Below, piece after piece: positions 1 to 9,818 of a DNA stretch of 64,000 bases. The notes under the pieces were generated by a model. It saw only the letters and a program-made list of their open reading frames with translations, searched no databases and was not told where the DNA came from. The DNA is from Agromyces marinus (lineage in GTDB: Bacteria; Actinomycetota; Actinomycetes; Actinomycetales; Microbacteriaceae). The position numbers and the translations under genes were made by a program. The stretch spans positions 1,798,001 through 1,862,000 of the forward strand of contig NZ_CP087879.1 of the NCBI RefSeq assembly GCF_021442325.1, given 5' to 3'. The stretch's first letter is position 1. Every line of letters begins with the position of its first letter.

Positions 1-734
<734 letters not shown>

Positions 735-757
735 GGTGTCCTCTCCTTCACGGATGC

Positions 758-776
758 CTCGCGCAGAGCGCGCGAG
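758..776 (-). other. Stem-loop in the acnA leader
   Basis: CTCGCGC, a 5-base loop and GCGCGAG form a perfect 7-bp stem about 25 bases upstream of the acnA start. It could affect ribosome access or be incidental in GC-rich DNA. No uridine run follows, so it is not a classical terminator. Confidence 0.3.
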
Positions 777-865
777 CTTCCAACTTCTCTGTCGAGCAGG
801 GGGCGATTCCAGCAAGGGTAACCTAAGCGCCTCGCCTGCCGACATGCTCCGCCGGGACGCGGAAT

Positions 866-885
866 TTATCTTGATGTCGAGATAA
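866..885. promoter_or_regulatory. Palindromic operator upstream of acnA
   Basis: The 20-base element TTATCTTGATGTCGAGATAA is an inverted repeat (TTATCTYGAY half-sites) with mismatches only at two symmetrical positions, and it is AT-rich in GC-rich surroundings. It lies about 130 bases upstream of the acnA start and a few bases past the stop of the DUF3159 gene. Its size and symmetry fit a dimeric winged-helix (MarR-like) or TetR-like repressor. The regulator is not encoded nearby, so its identity is unknown. Confidence 0.5.
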
Positions 886-890
886 CTGTA

Positions 891-1649
891 TCACTCGGCG
901 GCAGGCTTCGCCGGGTACACGACGCGCACGACGAGCCACGAGAACACGAGCAGCAGCGCATACAGCGGAACGCCCATGAGCAACCGGGTCGCGCCGAGCG
1001 CCTCGACGTTGCCCGCGAAGTAGAACGGCACCTGCACCGCGAGGCGTGCGACGAACATGCCGAGCCACACGAACGTGAGCAGCTGCATCGCGCGATACTT
1101 GCGCCGCTCGCCGCGCCAGGCGGTGCCGTCTCCCATCAGGAAGCCGACGATCAGTCCGACCAGCGGCCACCGCACCAGCAGCGAGACGACGATGGCGACG
1201 GCGTACACGGCGTTCGTGTAGAAGCCGATGACGTAGTTGTCCTCGGCGCGTCCCGTCCAGAGCGACAGGGCGGCGGACGCCCCGACGCCGATGAGCCCCG
1301 CGATCGCCTGGGTCGGCTGGCTTCGCGCGACGAGCCTGGCGACCGTGAACAGCACGGCGAGCCCGACGGATGCGCCGAGCGCCCAGACCAGTTCGCGCGT
1401 GAACGTGAACCCGACCAGGAAGACCAGGCCGGGCAGGATCGCCTCGGCGAGTCCGCGGATGCCGCCGAGCGCGCCGATCAGGTCGGATGGCGTCAGCGTC
1501 TCGTCGCGTGCGATCCGGCCGAGGCCGGACTTCTCCGCGGCGGCCGCCATCTGTCGGCCGAACTCGCCCGCGGCGGCATCCGCTTCGGGTTCGTCGCCCG
1601 CTTCGGTGCCCGCCGCCGGATCCAGGTCCGCGGAATCGTCCCGGCTCAC
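891..1649 (-). CDS. DUF3159 family membrane protein
   Basis: 252 residues. An acidic N-terminal tail of about 55 residues precedes five or six hydrophobic segments (roughly 70-90, 95-115, 120-140, 150-175, 190-215 and 220-245). This fits the actinobacterial DUF3159 family of integral membrane proteins, whose function is unknown. The GTG start overlaps the stop of the DUF3710 gene by 4 bases (GTGA), so it is translationally coupled. It is the last gene of dut-DUF3710-DUF3159, an order often seen in actinobacteria. Confidence 0.85.
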   Translation of the reverse strand: MSRDDSADLDPAAGTEAGDEPEADAAAGEFGRQMAAAAEKSGLGRIARDETLTPSDLIGALGGIRGLAEAILPGLVFLVGFTFTRELVWALGASVGLAVLFTVARLVARSQPTQAIAGLIGVGASAALSLWTGRAEDNYVIGFYTNAVYAVAIVVSLLVRWPLVGLIVGFLMGDGTAWRGERRKYRAMQLLTFVWLGMFVARLAVQVPFYFAGNVEALGATRLLMGVPLYALLLVFSWLVVRVVYPAKPAAE

Positions 1650-2266
1650 GCGGGCTGACCACCCGTCGACGAGGCCGGCATGCGCAGCGGGATCAGGTCG
1701 CGCGGCGGCATGGGGGTGTTTCCGCGCACGACGACGATCGAGCGGAAGAGGTCCTCGACCTTGGCGGCGGCGACCGGGTCTGCCGCAGCCTCGCCGGCGA
1801 TCACGCCACGGAGGAACCAGCGCGGGCCGTCGACGCCGATGAACCGGGCCAGGCGCATCTGGCCCGCCTGCCCCTCGGCCGTGGTCACCGGGATCTGCGC
1901 GAGCAGTTCGGGACCGAACGTTCCCTCACGGACCTGGGTCGTGCCGCCCTGTCGCGCGATCTGGTCGGCGATCTGGTCGCGGATCTCGTGCCACAGGCCG
2001 CTGGATCGCGGGGCCGCGAAAGGCTGGACCTGCAGCGTCGACTTGGCGTAGTCGAGGCCCACCGCCACGACCCGCTTCGTGTTCTCCTCGACCTCGAGGC
2101 GCAGGTGGAGCCCGTCGCGCGGCAGCACCTTGACGCCGCCGAGGTCGACGTATGGGCGGACCGGGTTGGCCTCCGACTCGTCGAGCGGGCCGTTGGTGGC
2201 CCGGTCCTCGGGCGCGGACTTGGGGTGGTCGATCGGCACGTCGCCGACGTTCTCGATGTCGCTCAC
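1646..2266 (-). CDS. DUF3710 domain-containing protein
   Basis: 206 residues, soluble, no signal peptide or membrane segment. The core (about 45-200) has the DUF3710 pattern: a YVDLGG..V start, then LRLEV, a central WHEIRDQIA helix, and a conserved RFIGVDGPRWFLRGVI segment followed by a C-terminal helix (AAKVEDLFRSIVVVRG). Function is unknown. The GTG start overlaps the end of dut by 4 bases and the end overlaps DUF3159, so all three are probably translated from one mRNA. Confidence 0.87.
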   Translation of the reverse strand: MSDIENVGDVPIDHPKSAPEDRATNGPLDESEANPVRPYVDLGGVKVLPRDGLHLRLEVEENTKRVVAVGLDYAKSTLQVQPFAAPRSSGLWHEIRDQIADQIARQGGTTQVREGTFGPELLAQIPVTTAEGQAGQMRLARFIGVDGPRWFLRGVIAGEAAADPVAAAKVEDLFRSIVVVRGNTPMPPRDLIPLRMPASSTGGQPA

Positions 2267-2721
2267 GCGTGTGCTCCTTGGTGGTTCGCCCCGAACCCGG
2301 TCGATCCGAATCCGCCTTCTCCGCGAAGGCTGCCGGGCAGCTTCTCGACTTCGACGAACCGCGCGCGAGAGACCGGCATCACGACGAGCTGGGCGATCCG
2401 GTCGCCCTCCTCGACGCGATACGCCTCGCGGGCGTCCGTGTTCAGCAGTGCGACCTTGATCTCGCCGCGGTAGCCCGCGTCGACCGTCCCCGGGGCGTTG
2501 ACGATCGTCAGGCCGTGCCTGAACGCCAGACCGGAACGCGGGACGACGAAGGCGACGAACCCGTCGGGCAGCGCGATGGCGACGCCCGTGCCCACGGTCG
2601 CCCGTTCACCGGGCTCGAGGAGGACGGACTCGGAGGCGTGGAGGTCGGCACCCGCGTCGCCCGGATGGGCGTACGCCGGGATGCGCTCGGCCGTGATCAG
2701 CACATCGACGGAATCGGTCAC
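2263..2721 (-). CDS. dut: dUTP diphosphatase
   Basis: Hydrolyses dUTP to dUMP and pyrophosphate, preventing uracil incorporation and feeding dTMP synthesis. The 152 residues carry the trimeric dUTPase motifs: PGDAGADL (20-27), PRSGLA (61-66), the uracil-binding loop NAPGTVDAGYRGE with catalytic Asp81, the GDRIAQLV segment (107-114), and the glycine-rich C-terminal motif RGEGGFGSTG (133-142). The GTG start has no ribosome site, but a TACCCT -10 element ends 6 bases upstream, suggesting a leaderless mRNA. First gene of a three-gene operon, divergent from the DUF3093 gene. Confidence 0.96.
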   Translation of the reverse strand: MTDSVDVLITAERIPAYAHPGDAGADLHASESVLLEPGERATVGTGVAIALPDGFVAFVVPRSGLAFRHGLTIVNAPGTVDAGYRGEIKVALLNTDAREAYRVEEGDRIAQLVVMPVSRARFVEVEKLPGSLRGEGGFGSTGFGANHQGAHA

Positions 2722-2727
2722 CGTTCG

Positions 2728-2753
2728 AGGGTAGTGCAGAAGTCTGGTCTGAT
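2728..2753. promoter_or_regulatory. Divergent -10 elements for dut and the DUF3093 gene
   Basis: On the minus strand TACCCT (2733-2728) lies 6 bases before the dut GTG. On the plus strand TCTGAT (2748-2753) lies 6 bases before the ATG at 2760. Both fit leaderless starts. The two elements are separate here, unlike the overlapping ones at other divergent pairs in this window. Inferred from spacing only. Confidence 0.45.
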
Positions 2754-2759
2754 AGTCCC

Positions 2760-3224
2760 ATGCCCGACTACCGCGAACGGCTCTGGCCGACGCCCTGGAT
2801 CTACCTCTCCAGCCTCCTGCTCGTTCCCGCCAGCATCCTGGTGCTGGCCCCGGTCTCGCTGCCCGCGGGCATCGCGACCGGGGTGCTGCTGTATCTCGCG
2901 GTGGCCGGCACGCTCACCCTGACCGCGCCGGTCATCGAGGTGCGCGACGGGCGATTCCGGGCTGGTCGCGCCGAGATCCCGCTCGACGTGACCGGCGAGG
3001 CGGTGCCCGCCGAGGGCGAGGCCGCGCGCGCCGAGCGCGGCACGCGACTGGACGCCCGCGCGTTCCTGGTGATCAGGGGCTGGATCGCCGACGTCGTGCG
3101 CGTGCCGGTGGCGGATGCCGCCGACCCGGCGCCGTACTGGCTCGTGTCGACGCGGCATCCACGAGAACTGGCCGCCGCGATCAATCGATCGCGACGGCCA
3201 CATACGGGGAGCGGGCCGGCCTAG
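2760..3224 (+). CDS. DUF3093 family membrane protein
   Basis: 154 residues. The opening PDYRERLWPTPWIYL matches the strongly conserved start of DUF3093 proteins. Two hydrophobic segments (about 14-33 and 36-55) form a hairpin, followed by a soluble C-terminal domain with the conserved GWIADVVRVPVxD..DPAPYWLVSTRHP stretch. Function unknown. The stop codon overlaps the convergent DUF4193 stop inside CTAG. The mRNA is probably leaderless. Confidence 0.85.
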   Translation: MPDYRERLWPTPWIYLSSLLLVPASILVLAPVSLPAGIATGVLLYLAVAGTLTLTAPVIEVRDGRFRAGRAEIPLDVTGEAVPAEGEAARAERGTRLDARAFLVIRGWIADVVRVPVADAADPAPYWLVSTRHPRELAAAINRSRRPHTGSGPA

Positions 3225-3514
3225 GCGGCGCACTCCAGGCAGATCGGACCGAGCTTGGACTCGTGGTCGATCTGCGAGCGGTGCTTCACGAGGAAGCAGT
3301 TCGCGCAGGTGAACTCGTCAGCCTGCGGCGGGAGGACGACGACGTCGAGTTCGACGTCGGACAGGTCGGCGCCCGCGAGATCGAAGCTGCCCGGGTTGTC
3401 GGCGTCCTCGGCGTCGACATTGCCCGACATCTTGTCGGGCACGCGCTCCTTGATGGCCTCGATCGACTCCGAGTCGTCGTCGGTCTTCCGCGGCGCGTCG
3501 TAATCCGTTGCCAT
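3221..3514 (-). CDS. DUF4193 zinc-ribbon protein
   Basis: 97-residue acidic protein. It begins MATDYDAPRK..DDD and ends in a CxxC...CxxC ribbon (CANC about 50 residues before the end region, then CLEC near the C-terminus), typical of the actinobacterial DUF4193 family. Function unknown. An in-frame ATG two codons upstream (3520) is unlikely because the AAAGG ribosome site directly abuts it; the same site is 6 bases from the ATG at 3514. Convergent with the DUF3093 gene. Confidence 0.87.
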   Translation of the reverse strand: MATDYDAPRKTDDDSESIEAIKERVPDKMSGNVDAEDADNPGSFDLAGADLSDVELDVVVLPPQADEFTCANCFLVKHRSQIDHESKLGPICLECAA

Positions 3515-3709
3515 TCCCATCCTTTATTTCCGTGGCCGTGGTTTCGGCGGGCATAGTCTGCACGAAATCACGTGCGTAAGCAAACCACTCCCCGCGGGTC
3601 GAAACCGGTGGAATGCACAACTGACGGCGCGCCCGGGGTATTCCCAGCCGGCGCACGCCGGGCGTGGCATCCTAGGGCGGAGATCAAGGGCAGGGAAGGG
3701 CGTCTCGCC

Positions 3710-4810
3710 ATGCAGGAACTCAAGGTGATCGGTGTCGAGAGCGGCGCCCTCATCGCGGCCTCCGACGACGGCGCGCGATTCCGGATCGAGATCGACGAGG
3801 TGCTGCAGTCCCGCATCCGGCAGGCGACCCCCGAGGCGCAGACCGGGCCGAAGCTGTCGCCGCGCGAGGTGCAGACGCACATCCGGTCGGGCCTGTCCGC
3901 CGAGGAGGTCGCCGAACTGACCGGCGCATCGGTCGAGTACATCCGTCGCTTCGAAGGTCCCGTGATCGCCGAGCGCGAACACATGGTCACCTCGGCACTC
4001 GCCGTCCCGGTGAACGCGGCGGAGCACACCGAGGGCGACGAACCCGCGTCGTTCGGCACGGTCCTGCGCGAGCGACTGGCCAAGCTGGGCGCCCAGGGCG
4101 AACGCTGGGCGAGTTGGAAGGACGACGAGCGCGGCTGGATGGTCAAGCTCGAGTTCACCGCCGACGGCATCGACCACGACGCACGCTGGTCCTTCGAGCC
4201 GCGCAAGCAGGCGCTCCACCCGCAGAACACGGATGCCACGACGCTCTCCTCGCACGGTGAGGTCCGCGGCGGCATGATCCCGCGCCTCCGGGCCGTCTCC
4301 CCCTCGGAGGAGGACGGCACGCGCTTCGACAGCGGAGCGTTCACGTTCGAACCCTCGGACTCCGCCGACCAGGACACGGCACCGCAGCCCGATCTCGCCG
4401 CAGCGCGCCAGCCCGCGCAGGCGCCGACGTCGAGTCCGGCCGTCGCGCGTGCGGCGATCAAGCGCGCCGACGAGCCCGCACCGCCGACCGGCGAGACCGC
4501 CGACCTGCTCGAGGCGCTTCGCCGCCGGCGCGGCGAACGCGAGATCGGTCCGGTGAACCCGACGATCTCCGTGCCCTCCCCGCTCGCGCCCGGCGCACCT
4601 GACGCGGCGGCACCCACCGAACGCACCGAGCGTCCCGAGGCGGATGCCGCGGCCGACGACGAGCACGAGCGTTCGGGCGCTGCGGCACGCGCGCTCTGGG
4701 GCGGCGGACGGTCCGCATCGCAGGCCGGCAAGTCGAAGAAGGGCCGCGCTGCGATGCCCAGCTGGGACGAGATCGTGTTCGGCGCTCGCAGCGACGACGA
4801 CCTGGCGTAG
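3710..4810 (+). CDS. sepH: SepH-type cell-division regulator (DUF3071)
   Basis: 366 residues. The N-terminal DUF3071 domain (MQELKVIGVE..., about 1-190) contains a helix-turn-helix-like segment near 40-75 (LSPREVQTHIRSGLSAEEVAELTG...). The C-terminal half is a low-complexity linker rich in Ala, Pro and acidic residues, ending in a short conserved basic segment (PSWDEIVFGAR) close to the terminus. In Streptomyces and mycobacteria SepH binds FtsZ and stimulates its assembly; the same role is inferred here. The ATG at 3710 fits the conserved N-terminus; upstream in-frame codons do not look coding. Confidence 0.9.
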   Translation: MQELKVIGVESGALIAASDDGARFRIEIDEVLQSRIRQATPEAQTGPKLSPREVQTHIRSGLSAEEVAELTGASVEYIRRFEGPVIAEREHMVTSALAVPVNAAEHTEGDEPASFGTVLRERLAKLGAQGERWASWKDDERGWMVKLEFTADGIDHDARWSFEPRKQALHPQNTDATTLSSHGEVRGGMIPRLRAVSPSEEDGTRFDSGAFTFEPSDSADQDTAPQPDLAAARQPAQAPTSSPAVARAAIKRADEPAPPTGETADLLEALRRRRGEREIGPVNPTISVPSPLAPGAPDAAAPTERTERPEADAAADDEHERSGAAARALWGGGRSASQAGKSKKGRAAMPSWDEIVFGARSDDDLA

Positions 4811-4824
4811 CCGAACGGCGCGGT

Positions 4825-4844
4825 GAGCTCCGGGCGCCGGGCTC
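4825..4844. terminator. Possible terminator between sepH and clpX
   Basis: GAGC-T-CCGG, loop GCG, CCGG-GCTC forms an 8-bp stem with one bulge just after the sepH stop, in the convergent sepH/clpX gap. No clear uridine tract follows, so support is modest. Confidence 0.35.
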
Positions 4845-4892
4845 AGGAGTCCGACGAGCGCTGCGGTCGGGTCGCGGACGGCGGCGGCGCGG

Positions 4893-6170
4893 TCAGGCGG
4901 ACTTCTCGGTGCGGCGCGGCTTGGCCGGAACGATGGTGGGCGCGGCGTTGTCGACGACCGTCTCCTTCGTGACCACGACCCGAGCGACGCCCGTGCTCGA
5001 CGGAACCTCGAACATGATGGGCCCGAGGACCTCTTCCATGATCGCGCGGAGTCCGCGCGCGCCGGTCTGACGCAGCACCGCGAGGTCGGCGATCGCCTCG
5101 AGCGCCGCGTGATCGAAGTCGAGTTGCACGCCGTCGAGCTCGAACATGCGCTGGTACTGCTTGACCAGGGCGTTCTTCGGCACGGTGAGGATCTCCATGA
5201 GCGCCTCCTGGTCGAGCGGCGTGACCGTCGCGACGACCGGCAGTCGACCGATGAATTCGGGGATCAGGCCGAACTTGTGCAGGTCTTCGGGGAGCACCTC
5301 GCTGAACAGTTCCGCTTCGTCCTGCTTGGAGTGCAGGGGTGCCCCGAAGCCGATGCCGCGCTTGCCCGCGCGCGAGGAGATGATGTCCTCCAGGCCGGCG
5401 AAGGCGCCGGCGACGATGAACAGCACGTTCGTCGTGTCGATCTGGATGAACTCCTGGTGCGGATGCTTCCGGCCGCCCTGCGGCGGGACCGACGCGACGG
5501 TGCCCTCGAGGATCTTCAGCAGCGCCTGCTGCACGCCCTCGCCGGAGACGTCGCGAGTGATCGAGGGGTTCTCGGCCTTGCGCGCGATCTTGTCGACCTC
5601 GTCGATGTAGATGATGCCCGTCTCGGCGCGCTTGACGTCGTAGTCGGCGGCCTGGATGAGCTTGAGGAGGATGTTCTCGACGTCTTCGCCCACGTAGCCG
5701 GCCTCGGTGAGCGCCGTGGCATCCGCCACCGCGAACGGCACGTTCAGCTGCTTCGCCAGGGTCTGGGCGAGGTAGGTCTTGCCGCAGCCGGTCGGACCGA
5801 TGAGCAGGATGTTGGACTTCGCGATCTCGATGTCGTCGTGTGCGCGATCGGCGGGGGTGATCTCGGTCCGGGCCCGCACGCGCTTGTAGTGGTTGTAGAC
5901 CGCGACCGCGAGCGCACGCTTGGCGGCCTCCTGGCCGATGACGTACTCCTCGAGGAACGAGAAGATCTCCTTCGGCTTGGGCAGTTCGAACTCGCCGGCC
6001 TCGGATTCGCCCGCCTCGGCGAGACGCTCCTCGATGATCTCGTTGCAGAGCTCGACGCACTCGTCGCAGATGTACACGCCGGGTCCGGCGATGAGCTGCT
6101 GCACCTGCTTCTGACTCTTTCCGCAGAAGGAGCACTTCAACAGGTCAGCACTCTCCCCGATGCGCGCCAT
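4893..6170 (-). CDS. clpX: ATP-dependent Clp protease ATP-binding subunit ClpX
   Basis: AAA+ unfoldase that recognises substrates and threads them into ClpP. 425 residues, standard length. N-terminal zinc-binding domain with Cys13, Cys16, Cys35 and Cys38; Walker A GPTGCGKT (125-132); Walker [10 protein letters not shown]; pore loop in the [10 protein letters not shown] segment; ClpP-docking IGF loop visible as GIGFGAP. The ATG is preceded by a GGAGG-type ribosome site, and a TAGGCT -10 lies about 30 bases upstream, so it has its own promoter. Same strand as clpP1 and clpP2 but after a strong terminator. Confidence 0.98.
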   Translation of the reverse strand: MARIGESADLLKCSFCGKSQKQVQQLIAGPGVYICDECVELCNEIIEERLAEAGESEAGEFELPKPKEIFSFLEEYVIGQEAAKRALAVAVYNHYKRVRARTEITPADRAHDDIEIAKSNILLIGPTGCGKTYLAQTLAKQLNVPFAVADATALTEAGYVGEDVENILLKLIQAADYDVKRAETGIIYIDEVDKIARKAENPSITRDVSGEGVQQALLKILEGTVASVPPQGGRKHPHQEFIQIDTTNVLFIVAGAFAGLEDIISSRAGKRGIGFGAPLHSKQDEAELFSEVLPEDLHKFGLIPEFIGRLPVVATVTPLDQEALMEILTVPKNALVKQYQRMFELDGVQLDFDHAALEAIADLAVLRQTGARGLRAIMEEVLGPIMFEVPSSTGVARVVVTKETVVDNAAPTIVPAKPRRTEKSA

Positions 6171-6263
6171 CGCTTCCTCCCTCGTACCGAGTGTTCTCCG
6201 AGCCTAGCCCGATGGGGCCGCCGCGTGGCCGCCCGCCACGGGTTTGGCGGAAACGGAACGAAC

Positions 6264-6291
6264 GAGGGGCGGATGCCGTCATCCGCCCCTC
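6264..6291 (-). terminator. Terminator of the clpP1-clpP2 operon, built from the GGATG motif
   Basis: GAGGGGCGGATG, loop CCGT, CATCCGCCCCTC gives a perfect 12-bp stem 15 bases past the clpP2 stop. On the minus strand the downstream flank is moderately T-rich. The stem contains one copy of the recurrent GGATGCC heptamer. Confidence 0.75.
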
Positions 6292-6305
6292 GCCCGCTCG
6301 CCTAT

Positions 6306-6989
6306 CTAGCGGTTGACCGCCGGCAGCGTCTTGCGCGACGAGAGCACCTGGTCGATGAGGCCGTATGCGAGCGCCTCGTCGGCGGACAGGATCTTGTCGC
6401 GGTCGATGTCGGTGTGGACCTGCTCCTGGGTCCGGGTGGAGTGCTTGGACAGCGTCTCCTCCAGCCAGGTCCGCATGCGCAGGATCTCGGCCGCCTGGAT
6501 CTCGATGTCGGAGGCCTGGCCGTGGCCGGCCTCGCCCATCGCCGGCTGGTGGATGAGCACGCGCGCGTTCGGCAGCGCGAGACGTCGACCCGGGGTCCCG
6601 GCCGCGGCGATCACGGCGGCCGCCGAGGCCGCCTGGCCGAGGACGACGGTCTGGATCTGCGGACGGATGTACTGCATCGTGTCGTAGATCGCGGTCATCG
6701 CCGTGAAGGAGCCGCCGGGCGAGTTGATGTACATCATGATGTCGCGGTCGGGGTCCATCGACTCGAGCACGAGCAGCTGCGCCATGATGTCGTCGGCCGA
6801 CGCGTCGTCGACCTGCACGCCGAGGAAGATGATGCGGTCCTCGAAGAGCTTCGCGTACGGGTCCTGTCGCTTGTAGCCGTACGCCGTGCGCTCTTCGAAG
6901 CTCGGCAGGATGTACCGCGAGCCGGGGGCCTGCCGGCCCGAGAAGGCGGTGCCGCCGAAGGAGGGGCCACCGAGGGCAGGTACTGTCAT
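6306..6989 (-). CDS. clpP2: ATP-dependent Clp protease proteolytic subunit ClpP2
   Basis: Serine peptidase, second of two ClpP paralogues; actinobacterial ClpP1 and ClpP2 form a mixed tetradecamer. 227 residues with an N-terminal extension of about 40 residues before the fold (GxxAFS...YILPSFEERT). Catalytic Ser122 sits in GQAASAAA, the variant typical of actinobacterial ClpP2 rather than GMAASMG; His147 is in VLIHQPA; the Asp lies in the TDIDRDK region. Follows clpP1 by 17 bases, same strand, so co-transcribed. Confidence 0.95.
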   Translation of the reverse strand: MTVPALGGPSFGGTAFSGRQAPGSRYILPSFEERTAYGYKRQDPYAKLFEDRIIFLGVQVDDASADDIMAQLLVLESMDPDRDIMMYINSPGGSFTAMTAIYDTMQYIRPQIQTVVLGQAASAAAVIAAAGTPGRRLALPNARVLIHQPAMGEAGHGQASDIEIQAAEILRMRTWLEETLSKHSTRTQEQVHTDIDRDKILSADEALAYGLIDQVLSSRKTLPAVNR

Positions 6990-7006
6990 TCGCTCGTTCT
7001 CTCTTC

Positions 7007-7591
7007 CTACGCGTTGGTCCCGCCGCCGCCGGCGACGTCGAGCGCCGACTCGCGGATGTGGTCGACGAAGCCGTACTCGAGCGCCTCCTGCGCCGTGAAC
7101 CAGCGGTCGCGGTCGCCGTCGGCGTTGATCTGCTCGACGGTCTTGCCGGTCTGCGCCGCGGTGATCTCGGCGAGGCGCTTCTTCATGTCGAGGATGAGCT
7201 GCGCCTGGGTCTGGATGTCGCTCGCGGTGCCGCCGAAGCCGCCGTGGGGCTGGTGCAGCAGCACACGCGCGTTCGGCGTGATGTACCGCTTGCCCTTCGT
7301 GCCGGCCGTGAGCAGGAGCTGCCCCATCGAGGCCGCCATGCCGATGCCGACCGTGACGATGTCGTTCGGGACGAACTGCATGGTGTCGTAGATCGCCATG
7401 CCCGCCGTGATCGAGCCACCGGGCGAGTTGATGTAGAGGTAGATGTCCTTCTTCGGGTCCTCGGCGGCGAGGAGCAGCAGCTTCGCGGCGATCTCGTTCG
7501 CGTTGTCGTCACGCACCTCGGAGCCGAGCCAGATGATGCGGTCCTTCAGCAGTCGATCGAACACACTGGGCTGCAGTGTCGGTTCGGCCAT
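7007..7591 (-). CDS. clpP1: ATP-dependent Clp protease proteolytic subunit ClpP1
   Basis: 194 residues with a canonical ClpP active site: Ser88 in GMAASMG, His113 in LLHQPHGG, and the Asp in the GDRDRW segment (158-164). The [17 protein letters not shown] stretch matches the family consensus. Together with ClpP2 it forms the peptidase chamber used by ClpX. The ATG has a GGAG ribosome site, and a TAGATT -10 lies about 35 bases upstream, giving a short leader. First gene of clpP1-clpP2. Confidence 0.97.
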   Translation of the reverse strand: MAEPTLQPSVFDRLLKDRIIWLGSEVRDDNANEIAAKLLLLAAEDPKKDIYLYINSPGGSITAGMAIYDTMQFVPNDIVTVGIGMAASMGQLLLTAGTKGKRYITPNARVLLHQPHGGFGGTASDIQTQAQLILDMKKRLAEITAAQTGKTVEQINADGDRDRWFTAQEALEYGFVDHIRESALDVAGGGGTNA

Positions 7592-7696
7592 GGATTTCGC
7601 TCCGTTCCGTTGCTTCGTTGTGTCGAATCTATCCGGTGCGACCGACGTGAATCGGGCTGTTCGCCGTCGGCGGATGCCGCGCCGTGACGAGGGCCT

Positions 7697-8209
7697 TCAG
7701 ACGCCGGCGTCCGGCTCCTCGCCGGCCTTCGGCCGAGCGGGCAGTTCGCGTGCGTAGGCGTCGACCGAGCGGCGGTACTGCGTCAGGTGCGGTGCGAGCG
7801 CGACGAGGGCGACGGATGCCGCGGCATCCGCTCTCCCCGCCGACGCCAATGCGAGCGCGCGGAACGCCGCGATCGCATCCACGAGGTCGCCGGGCTCGTC
7901 GGACACCGCGTCGAGGAGGGCCAGCGCCTCCTCCGGCCGTCCGAGGTTGCGAACGGTCGAGGCGAGCTGGATGTGCGCCTCGATGCGTGCCCGCCCGTCG
8001 AGCCCGAGGTCGAGGGCGCGCCGGTATCGCGGCTCCGCGTCCGATTCGAGCCCGGCGGAGTCCCGCGCACCGGCCGCCTCGAACCATCCACGCGGGTCGT
8101 CAGGGGGCAGCTCGGAGACCAGCGCGTCGATGCCGGCGAGGACCTGCTCCTCCCCCAGCTCGGATGCCGCAGCCCAGACCGCGTCGATGCGCTCCTGCCA
8201 GTCGATCAT
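7697..8209 (-). CDS. TPR-type helical-repeat protein
   Basis: 170 residues, all-helical. Tetratricopeptide-like pairs are visible across the whole protein (for example WFEAAGARDSAGLESDAEPRY and ARIEAHIQLASTVRNLGRPEEA, about 45-115), as in the short TPR_5-type bacterial family. No enzyme motif or signal. The start at 8209 (MIDWQERID) has an AGAGGAAG ribosome site; an upstream in-frame start would read through it. Lies between tig and clpP1; a role in protein-protein contacts is an inference. The codons for RADAAASV form an 18-base perfect palindrome containing two GGATGCC motifs. Confidence 0.75.
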   Translation of the reverse strand: MIDWQERIDAVWAAASELGEEQVLAGIDALVSELPPDDPRGWFEAAGARDSAGLESDAEPRYRRALDLGLDGRARIEAHIQLASTVRNLGRPEEALALLDAVSDEPGDLVDAIAAFRALALASAGRADAAASVALVALAPHLTQYRRSVDAYARELPARPKAGEEPDAGV

Positions 8210-8252
8210 GACTTCCTCTCGTTCCTGGGTCGCGGGCCCGGCCCGCAGACGA

Positions 8253-8286
8253 CGGACGGGGCCGGGCATGCGCCCGGCCCCGTCCG
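8253..8286 (-). terminator. Terminator downstream of tig
   Basis: CGGACGGGGCCGGGC, loop ATGC, then the exact complement gives a perfect 15-bp GC stem 20 bases past the tig stop and before the TPR gene. There is no long T-run, as is common for high-GC actinobacterial terminators. Confidence 0.8.
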
Positions 8287-8305
8287 CTGCGGTGTGCTCG
8301 ACGAC

Positions 8306-9766
8306 CTACTCGGCGTCGGCCTTCTTCGCGGCGCGCTTGCGCGCGGGCTTCTTCTCCTCGACCGGCGCCTCCGCGTCGGCCTCGGCCGGTGCGTCGGCGG
8401 CGGCCTTCTTCGCGGCGCGCTTGCGCGCCGGCTTCTGCTCGGCGGGCTCCTCGGCGGCGGGGTCCTCGTCGGCCTCCGACGACTCGTCGGCGACCGCGGT
8501 GAACTCAGACAGGTCGACGGCGCCGCCGGCGGCATCCTTCACCGTGACCTTGCCGAGCGCGATCGCCAGCGCCTTGTTGCGCGCGACCTCGCCGACCATC
8601 GCGGGGATCTGGCCGTTCTGGCTCAGGACCTGCACGAACTCGTTCGGGTCCATGCCGTACTGCGCAGCGCCCTGGACGAGGTACTGCGTGAGCTCCTCCT
8701 GGCCGACCTGGACCTTCTCCGCCTCGGCGATCGCGTCGAGCACGATCTGCGTCTTGAAGGCCTTGGTGCTCGCCTCGGTGACCTCGGCGCGGTGCTCGTC
8801 GTCCTCGAGGCGACCCTCGGAGTCGAGGTGGCGGTGCACCTCGTCCTCGATGACGCTGTCGGCGACGGGGACCTCGACGAGCTCGAGGAGCCTGTCCACG
8901 AGCAGGTCGCGGGCCTGGCTGCCCTGGCCGAACGACTTGTTCTTCGCGATCTGGTCCTTCAGGCTCGCGGTGAGTTCGTCGAGCGTGTCGAACTCGCTCG
9001 CGATCTGCGCGAAGTCGTCGTTCGCCTCGGGGAGTTCGCGCTCCTTGACCGCGGTGACGGTCACGGTGATCTCCGCGGTCTCGCCCTCGTGCTCGCCGCC
9101 GAGCAGCTTCGACGCGAACGTCGTGGTCTCGCCAGCGGTGAGGGAATCGAGCGCGTCGTCGATGCCCTCGAGCAGCTCGCCGGAGCCGAGCTCGTAGGAC
9201 ACGCCGCTGGCGGTGTCGACCTCTGCGCCGTCGATCGTCGCCACGAGGTCGATCGTGGCGAAGTCACCCGACGTGGCCGGGCGGTCGACCGTGACGAGCG
9301 TGCCGAAACGCGTGCGCAGACGCTCGAGCTCTTCGGTGATCTCGTCGTCGGAGACCTCGACCGCGTCGACCGTCAGCTCGAGGCCCGCGTACTCGGGCAG
9401 CTCGATCTCGGGACGCACGTCGACCTCGATCGAGAGCAGCAGGTCGCCCGAGAAGTCCTTCTCGTTCGGCCACTCCACGATGTCGGCCGCCGGGCGGCCG
9501 AGCGGGCGCAGTTCGTGCTCGGTCACCGCGGCGCGGTAGAAGCCGTCGAGCCCCTCGTTGACCGCATGCTCCAGGACGGCGGCCTTGCCGACCCGCTGGT
9601 CGATGACCGGCGCGGGGACCTTGCCCTTGCGGAAGCCGGGAACGTTGATCTGCTCGGCGATGTGCTCGTAGGCGTGGGCGATACTGGGCTTGAGCTCGTC
9701 CGGCGTCACCGAGATGGTGAGCTTGGCGCGAGTCGGGCTCAGCTTCTCAACCGAAGTGGTCGGCAT
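8306..9766 (-). CDS. tig: Trigger factor (ribosome-bound chaperone/prolyl isomerase)
   Basis: Binds nascent chains at the ribosome exit tunnel. 486 residues. Ribosome-binding domain (1-115) with the signature [12 protein letters not shown]-type PPIase domain (about 155-245); helical C-terminal chaperone arms (about 250-430). An actinobacterial-style tail (about 435-486) is acidic then basic, with the PARKRAAKK unit present twice. The ATG gives the canonical [16 protein letters not shown] start and has a GGAG site. Flanked by a strong terminator and by tRNA-Pro upstream. Confidence 0.97.
   Translation of the reverse strand: MPTTSVEKLSPTRAKLTISVTPDELKPSIAHAYEHIAEQINVPGFRKGKVPAPVIDQRVGKAAVLEHAVNEGLDGFYRAAVTEHELRPLGRPAADIVEWPNEKDFSGDLLLSIEVDVRPEIELPEYAGLELTVDAVEVSDDEITEELERLRTRFGTLVTVDRPATSGDFATIDLVATIDGAEVDTASGVSYELGSGELLEGIDDALDSLTAGETTTFASKLLGGEHEGETAEITVTVTAVKERELPEANDDFAQIASEFDTLDELTASLKDQIAKNKSFGQGSQARDLLVDRLLELVEVPVADSVIEDEVHRHLDSEGRLEDDEHRAEVTEASTKAFKTQIVLDAIAEAEKVQVGQEELTQYLVQGAAQYGMDPNEFVQVLSQNGQIPAMVGEVARNKALAIALGKVTVKDAAGGAVDLSEFTAVADESSEADEDPAAEEPAEQKPARKRAAKKAAADAPAEADAEAPVEEKKPARKRAAKKADAE
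8318..8436. repeat. Direct repeat in the 3' end of tig
   Basis: Two copies of a ~35-base segment (8318-8352 and 8402-8436, 84 bases apart) differ at one position. Both encode the [11 protein letters not shown] unit of the trigger factor tail. Probably a local duplication; such lysine/arginine/alanine tails vary in length between relatives. Confidence 0.7.
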
Positions 9767-9818
9767 GGGGAAGACTCTCCTGTTTGGTGGAAGTACGTGG
9801 TCGAGCCGATGCGACTCG

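Noticed and set aside
5109..7391. Very long plus-strand open frame opposite clpX/clpP2/clpP1
   Set aside because: It is the Arg/Val/Asp-rich antisense frame of strongly conserved Clp genes; no recognisable domain. The same holds for many other long frames in this high-GC window.
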